64,000 nucleotides of DNA from Ochotona curzoniae (GCF_017591425.1 NW_024466512.1:13457001-13521000), one strand, 5' to 3'; counted from the first letter of the stretch, positions 47,181-59,690 are shown. Translations and numbers: made by a program. Notes: generated from the letters alone by a model not told the origin.

Positions 47181-48099
47181 AAGAACTGGAAAAGAGTGAA
47201 ACATCATTTCTTACAATAAGAACTTGATGTAAGATTCTTTGTGGTCTAATCTCAAATTGAAAATCAGTAAGTGAATCTTTTTTTTTTTTTTTAACCTCAG
47301 AGGTGGGTAGTCATTTTTTCTCCTGAGGCCATTTGGATATTCATAATAGACCATATAAAATGATCAACTTAAAAATCAGCCAGCTGCAGATATGCATTGC
47401 ACTTGAACTCCTGCCTACAGTTGCCCTGGCAGAGTCAGAGCCACAATTCCACAGGTCTTTCAAGGCACATGGCTGGGCATTCCTCAGCCCTGCTATCCAA
47501 ATGTAGACTGAGAAATTATACATTTTTGTATCCCAAGGTCTGGTTTCTTTATTCCTGGAAAACAGCTTTGCATTTCACTGATGTGATCCAAACACTTCAA
47601 ATAATCTCTTTTTGCAACAGAGTATAACATTAAGCCTAAAATACCCAAACAGCAAGGTTATAGCTTCACAAAATTTCATGACATTGTTGTTTATGCAGAT
47701 AAAGCATAAAGAAAAGTGCCCAGCATCACATGAATTGCTACATTTTGGCCCTGACATTTTATAGAAAACTAAGCAGTCACTAAAAAGGAATAATTTAGAT
47801 CATATATGGACATTGAAAGTACACACATAAATCATGCGTGGACAGAAAGAGCAAGGGACAGGACAGCAGGCACAACAGGATTCTGTTTTGTTTAAAAAAA
47901 AAAAGTGTGAGACTCTACCCATTTTTAGGAGGAATCCGTCCTCTTCCCCAACATACTGCAGGACTTGTTCTCTCTTCATTCACATCTGCGCCTACATGTC
48001 AACCCAGAGACACGCCCTGACCACGATAGCAAAAGTGGCACACCCTGTAATTCATTCTGCTGTGCTTTTATTTAGAGCATGTACCACGACTACATTTTA
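47181..48099. other. Intronic sequence, nothing recognised
   Basis: A T run lies at 47279-47292; no exon or named repeat. Confidence 0.55.
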
Positions 48100-48272
48100 C
48101 ATTTGTTTCATTCAATTAAATAAATTAAATAAATGTCCCATTTTCAGAGTATAGGTTCTCCCGGAAGAGAGAATTGCTGAATCTATGTTCAATACCCTGC
48201 TGGCTCTCATTGGCTCAGCAGGTCCTGGTACATGACAGGTGCTCAAATGCTTGTGGAATAAATGAGCAAATA
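48100..48272 (+). repeat. L2 3' end fragment
   Basis: GTCCTGGTACATGACAGGTGCTCAAATGCTTGTGGAATAAATGAG matches the L2 3' end (CCTGGCACATAGTAGGTGCTCAATAAATG...). Confidence 0.65.
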
Positions 48273-48884
48273 TAAGTACATATAGCTATAGATCCACATG
48301 CACATATATATACCAGTGTGTGTATAGATAAACACGTTTGCATACAGACAAAACATATAATAATTACACGGAAAAAAATCTCAAAGCGTTTGTACCAACA
48401 GTTAAAATAGGCTGATCATCCTCATCCAGGATATGTTGGATCAGCAATATTTCAGACTTGTCAACATTTCTGTAATATCTGCCTAGACTTTACTGGCAAA
48501 GTATCCCTAAAAAGAAACTCTGAGATGTGAACTGCTCTGTATTCCCAAACGTCTTGAGCCTCTTGCCAGGTTTCCAGAGCATCTCAGATCTCCGATTTCC
48601 AATAAGGAATGCTGACCTACAGTGGTTGCACTTGGGGCTGGGAGAGGGGGTGAGAGAGAGGAAGGGGAAGGTTGTGCTCTTTTTACTTTATACACTTCTA
48701 TTCTACATGAGCAATTTGCAATAAGGATGAATTACGGAATGACTGAAAACACAATTATTAGAATTATCCACGTTGACTCTACATAATTATTTAAAAATAC
48801 GCTTGGTGACAGCACTCCGGCATCTCTAGTGTCTCAACTGGATAATTAAAGGTATTTTAATCAATTATCGATTCAATCTTCTTA

Positions 48885-49055
48885 CTCCAGGCAGTAATTC
48901 TTAAACTGAAGAATGTATAGATTATCTGCCCAATTTGTTAAAAATATAGAATCTCAAGGTCTATCCTCAGAGATTCTAACTAGGGGTAAGGTAACAGAAA
49001 TTTTCATTTAAAAAAAAAAAATCACCCCAGGTGATTCAAAGCTCACTATTTAAAA
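48885..49055. repeat. MER5A-like (hAT-Charlie) element
   Basis: AGTAATTCTTAAACTGAAGAATG, AATTTGTTAAAAATATAGAATC, TCAGAGATTCTAACTAGGGGTAAGG and CCAGGTGATTCAAAGC follow the MER5A order, with an expanded A run at 49009-49021. Confidence 0.7.
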
Positions 49056-49960
49056 AACCCATTTGAGATGGAGTTGAGACAGGGAAGACTGAATCAACAT
49101 ATATTTAATGAAGACCAATTATCTGCCAGGAAATTGTGGGTAATAAACATTAGATAATCTTAATTAATTGGCCATTAGTGGATGAATATTCTAGCTAGCT
49201 TGCAGTTGCAATTAATTTGTAAGTGGTTAAACACTGTATCAGTCCGAATAGAACAAAATACTCTGGAAGCAGAGTCATGATGAAGGCTATGAAGGCTTTG
49301 TGGTTGCATTTGTGTGAATCTATAAATACTTCCCTCAGTAAAATTATTACCTTATGCCTCCATCCACTTATATGGGAGATGGCAAATGCACAAGCATCTA
49401 AAAACCAAGCCCAGAACAGCACTCCAGGTGACACCGGGAGTAGTGGACTGACCACCGGGAAACCTTTAGCCTATCTTCCTTTACTCAACACAGGTGTCCT
49501 TGGTGGGACTCAGTTTTTCCTTGTGTAAGCTCCTGGAGTTGGCCCTCTCTTTCTCTAACACAAACCCACATGAATGTTTAATTTACAGTACCCATAATGC
49601 TTCTGACAGGGTACTTCTGCTGAGGTGCCGTCAATGACCTTTGACACTCAGACATACCTGTGCATGAGCAGGTACATTCGCAAAATTGCACTCAGTTGAA
49701 CACATGTATCAATCCTTATTTTTATTATAAATATCCACTACAATAAACATCTGCAAGAATACAAGTGAAAAATTACTTGCTGATTAGCTGGTATAAAATG
49801 GAAGACAAACAACTCACAGAGTTAAATTAAGAGTAACACTGTGACAGCAGCAGCCCCAAATGGGTGCTTAAGAACTGGTTCCAGTGCTGAGATGGTCCTG
49901 AGATCTTTCCTTCAACCATTACTCTCATACTTCACTCCTAAGCATGTATCCTAACGATGG
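49056..49960. other. Intronic sequence, nothing recognised
   Basis: No exon or named repeat. Confidence 0.5.
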
Positions 49961-50255
49961 ATGTGTTGATACGATGCTAATTCACCAAGTGGGATGACTA
50001 CATCCCATATCGAAGTGCCTGGTTTGAGTTTCAGTTTTCCTTTCCTTCAGCTTCCTTTGCAACGTGTACACTGGCAGGCAGCCTGTGACGGCTCACGTAC
50101 CTGGACCTCTGCCACCCAGGTGGGAGACCCAGGTGGGGTCTGGTCTTCTGGCCCTGGCCTGGCTGTTGTGAGCATCTGGATAGTAAACCAGTGGATGCAA
50201 GATCTCTGTCTGACTCTTGCCCTGTCATCCTGTCTGTCAAGTAAACAAAACCAAA
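49961..50255 (+). mobile_element. Old C-type SINE
   Basis: GACTACATCCCATATCGAAGTGCCTGG, CTGCCACCCAGGTGGGAGACCC, GTAAACCAGTGGATGCAAGATC and the tail CTGTCTGTCAAGTAAACAAAACC are visible. Confidence 0.78.
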
Positions 50256-52404
50256 ATCTAAAAAAGATTCCTTTGGAAACATAAAATATAAAAATCAATA
50301 TATATTTAAAAAAAAACACCCTTCCAGGAATCCCAGGAGTCTATGTAAAAAGCAATCACTAGCAAGCATACAATGCAAACCAGAAAGAATTCCAGATAAC
50401 TTCTCAAAAGCAGGGAGACACAACAGCTCACTGCAGACAGCTACCCTTCCTCACATTTCATCCTAATCAGGGGCTCAAACTACCCTGCTGCCAGAATAAT
50501 CCATATTCCATTTAGCGTTGCTGATGATGGAGAGGCAATGAAAGAAATGGGATGCCTCAAGAGGATGACAAAGGGAAGATCACAAGGACAGTGACTGCTA
50601 ATTAGCAACATATTATAAATATGGGTAAGAGCACAAGGCTTTCAACTCTTGTGCCCCAGAGCTCATATCTGAGACGGAAGTGAAAATGTGTTTGTCAGTA
50701 CCATGCTGGTCTCCCTTCTCAAAAGAAGACGGATAACTGGACGCCTGGGCTCAAGGCCTGTGTGTGCAAACAGACCTGCGGTAGCCAGGAGTTCTGCTGC
50801 TTAGCAGTGGAGGCTGCCTTTAACCAACACAGCTCTCTTTTCTAACTTATTTATAATCAGCTCTTAAATTCTTAAAACCATCTGCTCTTTTAGCAGAAGT
50901 AATTTCCCCCCCTTTCTCCTGAACATCGCCTAGACTGTTAACCAGAAGCTGGGAATCCTCACCAGCAGTTTTTTTTTTTTTTAGTCCTTCCTAAAGCAAC
51001 TCAGAGGAATCCGGCAGGAGTGGATTATAAAACACCTCCAGGCTTGTGGAGTAAGTGCCGTTGCCTTTTGGGAACCAGTATCCAGTTTACAGCCTCAATC
51101 TCTTGTTCTGAGACTGCTGGGGATACCATCCCCTGGCCACACAGAAGCCAACCCTGGAGCTGTTTAAGGTGATGACGGGATCCAAGGAGCTCTGAGCCAA
51201 CAGCAGTCTTGGAGAGGGGCTGTGGTATCAAGTGGTACAAAGGAAACAAGATTCAGTGTGTGCAGAGACAGAGGCAGGGAGTGACGGAGATGAACAAGAG
51301 GAGGGATTTTAAGACTGTGAAACACACACATACACATTTTGGGTTACTCTAATAAAATGGGAACATAGTGTTTTTAGTCTTCTCTTAAAAGCCTCTAGCC
51401 TGTCTTTTTCCTGCTGGATTTACAATGCTAAAAAAGCAAACTCCCAGAAACCTATTTCTGTTTACTTAAGACGGATAAAGTGTTACCCCAAAACAGAGGA
51501 GCCTTTTACAGACATTGGAAAACAAATGGTTTAAGCGCATTAAGATCTACATATCTCTCATGCCAGCACATTTAAAGTCATCAATCAAACATAATCCTGA
51601 ACATACGAGGTGCAAAAGTGCTAAAAAGGCCCCATTAAAATGCAAGCCCTTTCAGGTGTACCACCCAATCCTGAGAATTATATACAAGCAGAAACAGCTC
51701 TAGTTTATACACACAATACCATTAGGGACAATTTATCATGTCTTTAAAAGTGATATATTGTGCCTTGTGAAACTGCTTATTAACTCCAGAAATAACAAAC
51801 CCAGCTTGTCTAAATGCACTTGAATAGCCATAATTGGAATTTTGAAAACTTAAGTTAGAGTATATTCTTATTTACACAGCTAAAATTTTCTACTACTCTG
51901 CTAACTTACACTTCACATTTTTAATTCATAGTTTTAAATCAGCTTTAGAAGCTCTAGCTCTGTTGACAAAAAGTTTTGAGACATTTGAAAGAGGTCTTGC
52001 TATTAAAAATGCTTAAAAGAACACAGATTACATGAACAAATTAGCTCAGGGTAAAAAATATCTAAATTACATGAATTAATGATTCTATATTTCGAATCTT
52101 AGTTTACATTTAAAACAAAGCCAATCTGCACTCCTTTCATAATCTACCCTTAATTCATTATAAAGAAGTATACATGCAACTGTTTACAGCTTTTATTTTT
52201 CTACCTGATTTCATTATAACTCTTTCATCAAGATACTTTTTACTCCAAATACATAAAATTTCATACACAAAAATAGTACTGTTGGTTGGTATTAAGATTA
52301 CCAAAGTCAGAGCTAAACTCTGCAGAGGAAGTAAGCAGAGAAAATTCAGAAACTAGGACAGATTTTGCTACAACTGGTATGTTTCATGCCAATTAATGCC
52401 TTTT
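50256..52404. other. Unique intronic stretch
   Basis: 2.1 kb without transposons. The AT-rich part 51490-52390 reads like slowly changing unique DNA but was not tested. Confidence 0.5.
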
Positions 52405-52656
52405 ATTTATTTTTTTTGAAAGGCATAGTTCGAGAGAGAGAGAGAGAAGAGGATGAATAAACAGAGAGACAGAAAGAATCTTCCATCCATCAATTCACTT
52501 TTCAAATGGCAGTAATGGCTTGGTTGGCTGGGCCCAGGTAGAAGCTAGAGGAAAGAAGCTGGGAGTTTCTTCTAGGTCTCCTACATGGGTGCAGGGGACC
52601 AAGCACTTGGGCCATCTCCCACTGTTTTCCCAGGCCATTAGCAGGGATGTGGATTC
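52405..52656 (-). mobile_element. Old C-type SINE, left part of a split copy
   Basis: A minus copy with the reversed tail CCTTTTATTTATTTTTTTTG, a GA-rich run (52431-52450), CTTCCATCCATCAATTCAC and CCAGGCCATTAGCAGGGATG. It stops at GGATTCAAAG and resumes at 53410. Confidence 0.85.
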
Positions 52657-53409
52657 AAAGCGGAGCTGATTCAGCTGTTGCAATCACCAGAGTGTGTAGG
52701 CTGATGTGGGAGATCACATGAGCCAAAGATCACACGGCTAGCACACACAGGAGTCAGGTCTGGGCTCACCTCAGATGAAGTTTCTTTGGGGACTACCCCA
52801 CCACCACCCACTAACTGAACCCTTGGACTCAGAACTCCAACCATGGGATAATTGCAGGGTCAGTGGTCTGGCTGTGGAGTCAGAACTGGGCCTCCTTAGC
52901 TGCTGAAGATTGTGCAGTGGACCTCATGTCCAGATGTACACGGAGGATATGGTAGTCCATTGGGGCTTGTAGAGGATGGAGGGCAGAGTAATTGGACAAC
53001 TCTCCCAGCTAAATGTTGACAGCAATTACCTGTCAGCCAATAAGCCTTGGAAGGATTTTTTCATCCTTGAATCGGTGAGATCAACAGCATTTCAGAGGTA
53101 TCAAAACCACCTGAGCAGTGCCATGGGGTATGCCCCCACATAGGGGACACTGGAATGACATCAGGTAGCCATCCTCCATACCCAAGTACTGATGTAGTGG
53201 GGATGCTGGGTGCAGCTTCTCCCCTTCTCTCTCCCTTCCCCCAGAAACAGGAAGAAGAAAAAGAAAATTGGAAACAATGGTCTCATTCATTTTCCCCCAT
53301 TCCTTGACCCTTCCCACCCTAATCAGTGGTCCACATGGGAATGCATCCTTCTCAACTATGCAAACATCATCAAACACGAAATAAAAAGATACAAAAGTGG
53401 AGCTGACTG
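52657..53409 (+). mobile_element. 721-bp unclassified retroposon inside a SINE
   Basis: The inserted segment 52673-53393 lies between AAAGCGGAGCTGATTC (52657-52672) and AAAGTGGAGCTGACTG (53394-53409), 13 of 16 identical. One difference is a CpG decay. It ends in AAATAAAAAG plus ATAC, and the duplication starts AAAG after TTC, which fits L1-endonuclease insertion on the plus strand. The body contains no named repeat that I recognise and no long ORF. Confidence 0.7.
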
Positions 53410-53484
53410 GAAATAAACTGGAGCTTATACGGATGCAAGTATTGCAGGCAGTGGCTTTATCTGCCTGCACAATGCTGGCCCCCC
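53410..53484 (-). mobile_element. Old C-type SINE, right part of a split copy
   Basis: GAAATAAACTGGAGCTTATACGG, then GCAGTGGCTTTATCTGCCTGC and ACAATGCTGGCCCC are the reversed B-box to head region that the copy ending at 52656 lacks. Confidence 0.85.
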
Positions 53485-53985
53485 AGTTAATATTAAAACT
53501 CTAAAAACAAATGCATTCTGGGGTCTATTTCTGAAACACTGGCCTGATCTCCTACATGTCTTTTTTTTTTTTTTTTTTTTTTGCGATGCTAGCAACAGGC
53601 AGACGGATGTGGCTACATGCGCTTGAGAAACTTCAGAAAATAAAGTAGAAAAGGATTTTCACTTCTCAAAACCATTACTGCACTCACATGTCATCTGTCA
53701 CCGTAACAGAGGGGTGCAGGATGAAGCATGAACGTGGACAACTGACCATGAGGCCTTCCTTTGGTGGAATAACTCTTCAGGGAAGAACTCAGGGACAAAC
53801 AGCAAGGCTTTGTCTGTAAATGTGCACATCCATTTAGAGTTCATAAGTGACATTGGTACAGGAGGCAGTTACTGAGAACACCAGGATGGAAAAGAATAGG
53901 CCATGTTTACACAAATTTCATCTTCAATCAACAAACAGTAGCCAGGAAGGACTCTGAATTCTCTGACTTTAGAATGCAGAAAACA
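53485..53985. other. Intronic sequence with T run
   Basis: A T run lies at 53562-53582. Otherwise unassigned. Confidence 0.5.
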
Positions 53986-54283
53986 GGGCCTGGCACAACG
54001 ACTCAACTGGCTAATCCTCTCTTCGCAAGCATGTCCCAGGTGTTCCACTTAACATCCAGCTCCCTGTCTATGGCCTGGGAAAGCAGTCAAAGATGATCCA
54101 AAGCCTTGGGACCTTGTGCCTGTGTGGGAGACCCGGAAGAGGCTCCTGGCTCCTGGTTTTGGATTAGCTCAGTTCTTGCTGTAGTGACCATTTGGGGAGT
54201 AAACCAGCAAACAGAAGGTCTTTTTCTCTGTCCTTTTTTTCTGTAAATCTGCCTTTCCAATAAAAACAAATAAATCCTTTAAC
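53986..54283 (+). mobile_element. C-type SINE, with short internal deletion
   Basis: The head GGGCCTGGCACAACGACTCAAC, body CCAAAGCCTTGGGACCTTGTGCC and tail TTCCAATAAAAACAAATAAATCC are visible. The expected CATATGGGCGCC segment is missing near 54035. Confidence 0.88.
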
Positions 54284-56451
54284 AAATTATAGTCCAGTAA
54301 CAAAATGAAAATTTCATTAAAGTGCAGTAATAAACAGTTAATATTATATGAAGAAACCTACCAAACCTAAAAAACAGTGTGCTTTTATCTACTAAAAGAT
54401 TTCCACATTGTTGCCAGAACTGCTTTAGTGGTATAGCTTTAAAAGTCCTGGGACCACTTCCAGAATCTGGTGGAACAGTTTAAAAAACTAAAAACCCAAT
54501 CCAGGGAGTCGAGACCTTTCCCAACCACCTGCACAGCCATCTACTCTGTTCCCTAGGCCCCTTCAACTGAGTCCCTCCCTGGCTGGAATCACCTCTTTCA
54601 CTCTACGTTCCCTCCTCCCACCTGATCTTACTGCTCTTCAGCTGGCAAACAAATAAGTTCTGTTGTCAGGGAAAAGGTAAGGAAGCTCCCTGTGTGTTGT
54701 AGCCCAAGCTTTGCTCCCACGGAAGGAAGTTAATTAAAGTCTCATCTAGCGGACATTCTTCCCCCAGCTGTGTCTAGTCATGAGCAGAATGATGATGATG
54801 TGCATCTGGGCAAAACATTAAAGGGAAAAGCTCTGTAAAAATTAGGTATGGTTTGGAAATAAGAAACAAACATAGTGTGTATATTCTGTTGAAACAACGT
54901 TAAAGCAGCACCAGGCCAGCTCTGGAGCTTGGGGGCCTCCAAGGCGGAGGCAGTGAGTGAGTGGTTCAAAGCAGAGTGGTTAGGGTGTCAGTACAGCCTC
55001 TAAAATGAGGCTGATGATGCCGGAGCTCTACAGAGCCTGCAGCTCTGCACTCCTGGGATGCCAATCCACACGCCTGTTTTAGCTGTACATGCTTGCACAA
55101 CTCTTGCTTGGCAGTATATGCTTGCACACTCCACCCCCTCCACGTATGTATGCACATGTAAGTTGGGGTAGAGGAACTGCCAGCATTATCATGTCATGTT
55201 TCACATATTTATCCTCAATAAGCTCCCTTTCCACTGTTTCTCCCTAAGGAACCGGTTTTACTCCAGATGCAATAGATTGGCTCAGACCATGCATACACTT
55301 ATCCCTTCAATCATGGGATTCAGTTGGGAAACAAACTCTAGTTTGACATAACATTACCAATATGGCATTCTTCCGAACCCACAGCACTGTACATATAAGT
55401 TCTTTAAACAAACCCGAAATAAACTGTGTTTACTAATGTGCCAGGCATTGTTCCCAGGGATCTGTTTACCTTGCCTTGCAGATACTCCCAAGACATCTTC
55501 TTATCTGACAGCTAAGTAATACTTGGCTCCTCACCACGATGGGCTATGTGAACAAAATCCATTTCTCTAATTCCACTCTATCTCCTCTAACCCGCCCTTC
55601 CCACCTTACCTTAATCTATCTGCTTCCTACGTCCCTGCTGTTCATCTGGGATATTTTGCTTGTCTCTAGCCATGACAAACTCAGGAATATTTCCCAGCAT
55701 TCCTGGGACCTACTGCCCACCAGTTATTGTACCCATATTTTAATTTAACCAACAGTTTAAGGCCTGGTACAAAAATCATTTACTTAAAAGAAAAAAAAAA
55801 TAATCTATTTCACACATTTCTTCTTGGAACCAATCCTCCCTTCCATAGGCCTTAGCTTATCTCTTCCTTCCTAACCACTGGTTTGTATCAACTTTGGACA
55901 TTTATCATTTATATCATATAATTGTTTTCCCATGGATTTTTGTTTAGCTTAATTTTCATTGGGAACTTTCATTTAGTGGTGTAAACACAATATTAAATGT
56001 TATTTAACTTACTTTCATAATTCTATTTACCAAGTACTACCATTTCCGCAACGTTCTAGATAAAGAGGTTTAGAGAGAATGCTCATTTCCAAGTGACCAT
56101 TTATCCCAGGTGTAAATAGCACTTCAATTTTTAAATTTCTTTGGCTATTACACAGAAATGCATCATCAAATGGGTCTAGACAATTTTTCTTTTATTCTAT
56201 GTGTGACATTTGAAATTTTACTACATTTTTGTAACAAAGTTCAAAGTCAATGAGCATCTTTACACCTTTCTTAAAAAATCCTTATACCCTCACAGCAGCT
56301 TAACTCTGATTACTCCTCTCCTAGCTTCTAATAATAAGACAAAATAGCAAGGATTTGGTTATTTTATTTTTAAGTGACTTCTTCAATGATGTCTTTATTT
56401 TTTAATGTAAATTGTCACTGCAAATCTGTAAATTTTTTTACATTTCATTTG
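54284..56451. other. Intronic sequence
   Basis: Mostly unique. GTGCCAGGCATTGTTCCCAGG at 55439-55459 is MIR- or L2-like. Confidence 0.5.
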
Positions 56452-56544
56452 AATGTTTTCATCTTTATGGAGAATGCTAAGAGAACTGAAAATTGAACTG
56501 CTGTATGACCCAGTTATCCCACTGCTGGAAATATATCCAAAAAA

Positions 56545-56660
56545 AGAAATAACTATATATTTATTATATATATCATAATACATATTTATTTCATATTATA
56601 TTTATTATGTATTATAATATATTATTGTATTTATTATATATTATAATATATTATATACTG
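56545..56660. repeat. AT-rich expansion inside the L1
   Basis: About 115 bp of TTATTATATA/TATAATATATTA words sit between ATATATCCAAAAAAAG and CTGCAGCACAAGC, which are adjacent in other L1s apart from a short spacer. Confidence 0.85.
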
Positions 56661-56700
56661 TAATCCTATATTTACTGCAGCACAAGCGACAATAGCAAAG

Positions 56701-56931
56701 ATGTGGAAACAACCTAGATGCCCATCAAGAGAGGAGTCGATAAAGAAACTGTGGTGCATCTACTCCATAAAATACTACTCAGCCATTAAAAAGAATGAAA
56801 TTCTATCATTAGCGACCAAATGGCTACAACTAGAGACCTTCATGTTTAGTGAAACAAGTCAATTCCAAAAGGACAAATATCATGTTCTCTTTGCTATGTG
56901 GCAACCTTCATGCAAAATAGAAGATCAATAG
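56701..56931 (+). pseudogene. L1 ORF2 C-terminal fragment
   Basis: An open stretch of 76 codons (MWKQPRCPSREESIKKLW, then YYSAIKKNEILSLATKWLQL and ending SCKIEDQ) matches the last part of L1 ORF2p (cysteine-rich C-terminal region). There is no RT or endonuclease, so it is a fragment only. Confidence 0.88.
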
Positions 56932-57769
56932 CCCTTTCAGTACTGTTTTTGCTACATCTTATGGGCTTTGATACTTTTGTTTTAATTTTAATTCATTCAA
57001 AAAACGTTTTTGTTTCTCTTACTAATGTTATCACTGGCTCACAAGTCACTCAATAGCATCATTTGCTTTAGGAAGGTCTTTGGTTATTGAGTAGCATGTT
57101 ATTTAACTTCATGTGGTTGTATATCTCCTACTTTTCTCTCTGTTGTTGATTGTGTTTTATGGCTTTTTCATTTAAGGGGATATACAGTAACTGTAATAGA
57201 GACTATCACATACAGATGTGAAGATATAATACAGTGTGCGTCTCTACTTACAAATAAAAGATGGACTCCCAAGTGAATCTGTTGAATGTATCTTAACAAT
57301 ATGATGCTGGATTCTGCCACTGTCCATGCCTACAATGTCAGGATACACTTAAGTAGCAGAATGATGGACTTGCAACTGATTTTAAAGGACTATACTATTG
57401 TGATGATGTGGGGGCAGTCAGTGGGGGCGGGAGGGAAGATGGAAAATCCCACAGCCTATGGAACTGTATCATGGACTAATAAAATAAATAAGTTAAATAA
57501 AAATATGCTCATGTGCAGAGCCTAAATTGAAAAAAAATTAGAAAAATAAATGTTTTCATCTTGTATAATTTTATCTCATATATTTTCATTCATTTTCATT
57601 CTTTGAAATAGTTCTTCAAAAAGTTGTTTTAAAGTGAATATCTACAGATGATGAACTTCTAGTTTTTGCTTATCTGAAAACATTGTTTTCCTCTTGTTAT
57701 TGAAAGATACTTTCTGTGAAGACAATTCTAGCCTGGCAATTATTTTCTCTTAAAATTCACAATGGACAC

Positions 57770-57885
57770 ACATTATGAACCTAGAGGGGAAAACAGAGTG
57801 GAGGGGAGGGAACTTGGGAGAGGGGGAGGGGAGAGCCCACTGCCAACTAAATTGTATCAAAAATAATTTTAAAAAATCACTAGGA
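57770..57885 (+). repeat. Short L1 3'-end fragment
   Basis: GGGGAGGGAACTTGGGAGAGGG, GCCAACTAAATTGTATCAAAAATAATTT resembles the G-rich last 100 bp of the L1 3' UTR seen at 57410-57490. Confidence 0.65.
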
Positions 57886-58129
57886 AAAAGAAACCTTGGG
57901 AGACATTCAATTCTTTTGTCTTCAATTGTTGTTGAGATGCCACTTTTAAATAACTTATTTGCTTATAGGTAAATTCTGTCTGATTTGATTTCTTATTGGC
58001 TTTGTGTTTTCACTACAATTTATCTAGATGTTCAGTTTGTTGCATTTATTCTGTTTAGTCTAGCTTCTGCAAAAAAAAAAAAGTGAACATATGTCTTCCT
58101 GTCTGTTTAGGAAAATTCTCATCTGCTAT

Positions 58130-58412
58130 CTTTTTTGTTGAAAAGCTGGAGGGAAACAGTGGAGAGAAGAAAGGTGGAAAGGATAGAAAACATGAACTTG
58201 CATTTGCTGATTTACTTCGTTAATGCCCACAATGGCTGGACGATGGCTGGAACTGACGACAGAGGCTAAGGATTCTATCTACTTCTCCCACATGGATGGC
58301 AGGTGCCCAATTACTAAAGTCATCATCCTTGTATTAGCAGGAAGTTAAGAATCAAATTCGGGCACTACAATGTGGCACAGGAGTGTCAGAACTCAAGCTA
58401 AAACACCTGTCA
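58130..58412 (-). mobile_element. Old C-type SINE
   Basis: A minus copy: GAAAAGCTGGAGGGAAACAGTGG, TTTGCTGATTTACTTCGTTAATG, CTCCCACATGGATGGCAGG, ATCAAATTCGGGCACTACAATG and CTAAAACACCTGTC. Confidence 0.78.
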
Positions 58413-58930
58413 GCTATTTAATAAAAACATTATTCCTGCTATTTTCCTTCTGGGACTCCACTTTCATCTTTTTGGTCTCCTGATTCTATCATATATGTTT
58501 CAACATCTCTTTCATATTGTCCATATCATTTTCTCTCTGTGATGGATCCTGCATAATTTCTCTAGATACATTGTCTAATTAACTGATTGTCTTTCCTGCT
58601 TTCTCTAATCTGCTTTCAAATCCATTCATCTAGATTTCAATTCCAAAAGGTTTTGTATGACTTTTTATGGTCATTTTAATGGTCTCATGTTGCTTCACTG
58701 TTTCAAAACTGCATTTTTACTTTCTGTATGTACTACATCCATACATAGTTCTATTGTATTCAATGTTAAAAAGTCTAACATGTGAAAACCTTGGGAAGTA
58801 AGATTCTTTTGTTTAATTAGACTCTTATTTATGATAAAAATTCCCTTTTCTTTGTATGTTTGATAAACTTTATTTACAAATTCACTTTTTATTGAACTCC
58901 AACTGTGAGAATTTATATAACCTAACCTAA

Positions 58931-59061
58931 GGGATGCCTTCCTCCAGAAAAACAAAAATTATTTGCTTTTGCTGGAAGACAGTAGGCATGAATTACCCAG
59001 AACTATTTAAAGCCTCTTCAAGAATACTGGCTAAACAGAAGAGTTTCAAGTTTAGCATCCC

Positions 59062-59114
<53 letters not shown>

Positions 59115-59544
59115 ACCTGAAGAGCTTAGGCAAGTGTGCAAGCACTCCAGTGTCTAAATTATCAAATAGTGCTGCTGGCTGCATTCGGACCCTGGATATC
59201 TTGGGTTTTCTTATCTCATTGCTCTCCATGAGGTTTTTTTTTTTTTTCCCATTGTGGTTTTAATTTCTTACTTGTTTTCTCCTTTTGGAGATTCCCATTG
59301 TGTTCTTGAAAATCCTTTAGTGCATAATATATTTTAACTTATCTCCTATTCAGTTATACTATAGGTAGAAGCACTCCTTGAGTCTCAACTAAGATGGATT
59401 TCAGGTTTTCTTGCCAGTGCAAGAGTTTGAGGATTTGAGCATTAAGTACAATTACAATGATTAATTCCATTATCTTCCTGAGGCTTACATTTTCATTTTA
59501 TTACAGTATAACAGATGCTAGAAAAGCATCCAAGTTATTGTTTA
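58931..59544. other. Intronic sequence with (GT)n microsatellite
   Basis: (GT)n occupies 59064-59112. No exon or other repeat called. Confidence 0.6.
59064..59112. repeat. (GT)n microsatellite
   Basis: About 24 uninterrupted GT units. Confidence 0.97.
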
Positions 59545-59690
59545 GCACAGTATTTCCCACTGGAGACACTACTGGTACTTGGGGTACGACGATGCCTTGT
59601 TCCATGAAAACATCCCACATACTCTCAGATATTTGACATTCCTAGTATCTACCTGCTGAAGTCAGGTGAAGCAATTTAAACTATTGCCTA
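59545..59690. repeat. MER20-like fragment
   Basis: CACTGGAGACACTACTGGTACTTGGG, CGATGCCTTGTTCC and ACATTCCTAGTATCTACCTGC resemble a degraded MER20-type hAT element. Confidence 0.35.

Larger units (their letters stand above)
56452..57562 (+). mobile_element. 5'-truncated L1 with 14-bp target duplication
   Basis: The exact duplication AATGTTTTCATCTT lies at 56452-56465 and 57549-57562. The L1 begins within the end of ORF2 (ACTGCTGTATGACCCAGTTA), is broken by an AT-rich expansion (about 56545-56660), and continues through the ORF2 C-terminus into the lagomorph 3' UTR (AAGGGGATATACAGTAAC) and an A-rich tail. A short extra segment follows the tail (see findings). Confidence 0.92.
57640..58930 (-). 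repeat. Antisense L1M/HAL1-type relic with nested insertions
   Basis: TTATTGAAAGATACTTTCTGTG, AATTCTAGCCTGGCAATTATTTTCTC, later GTTCAGTTTGTTGCATTTATTCTG and TTCCTTCTGGGACTCCACTTTC follow, in reverse, old L1M ORF1 and 5' sequence. A short young L1 3'-end piece (57770-57885) and a SINE (58130-58412) lie inside it. The right limit is uncertain. Confidence 0.65.

Noticed and set aside
53081..53470. 129-codon open frame on the minus strand
   Set aside because: It spans the right edge of the 721-bp retroposon and SINE sequence, so it is a composite chance frame.
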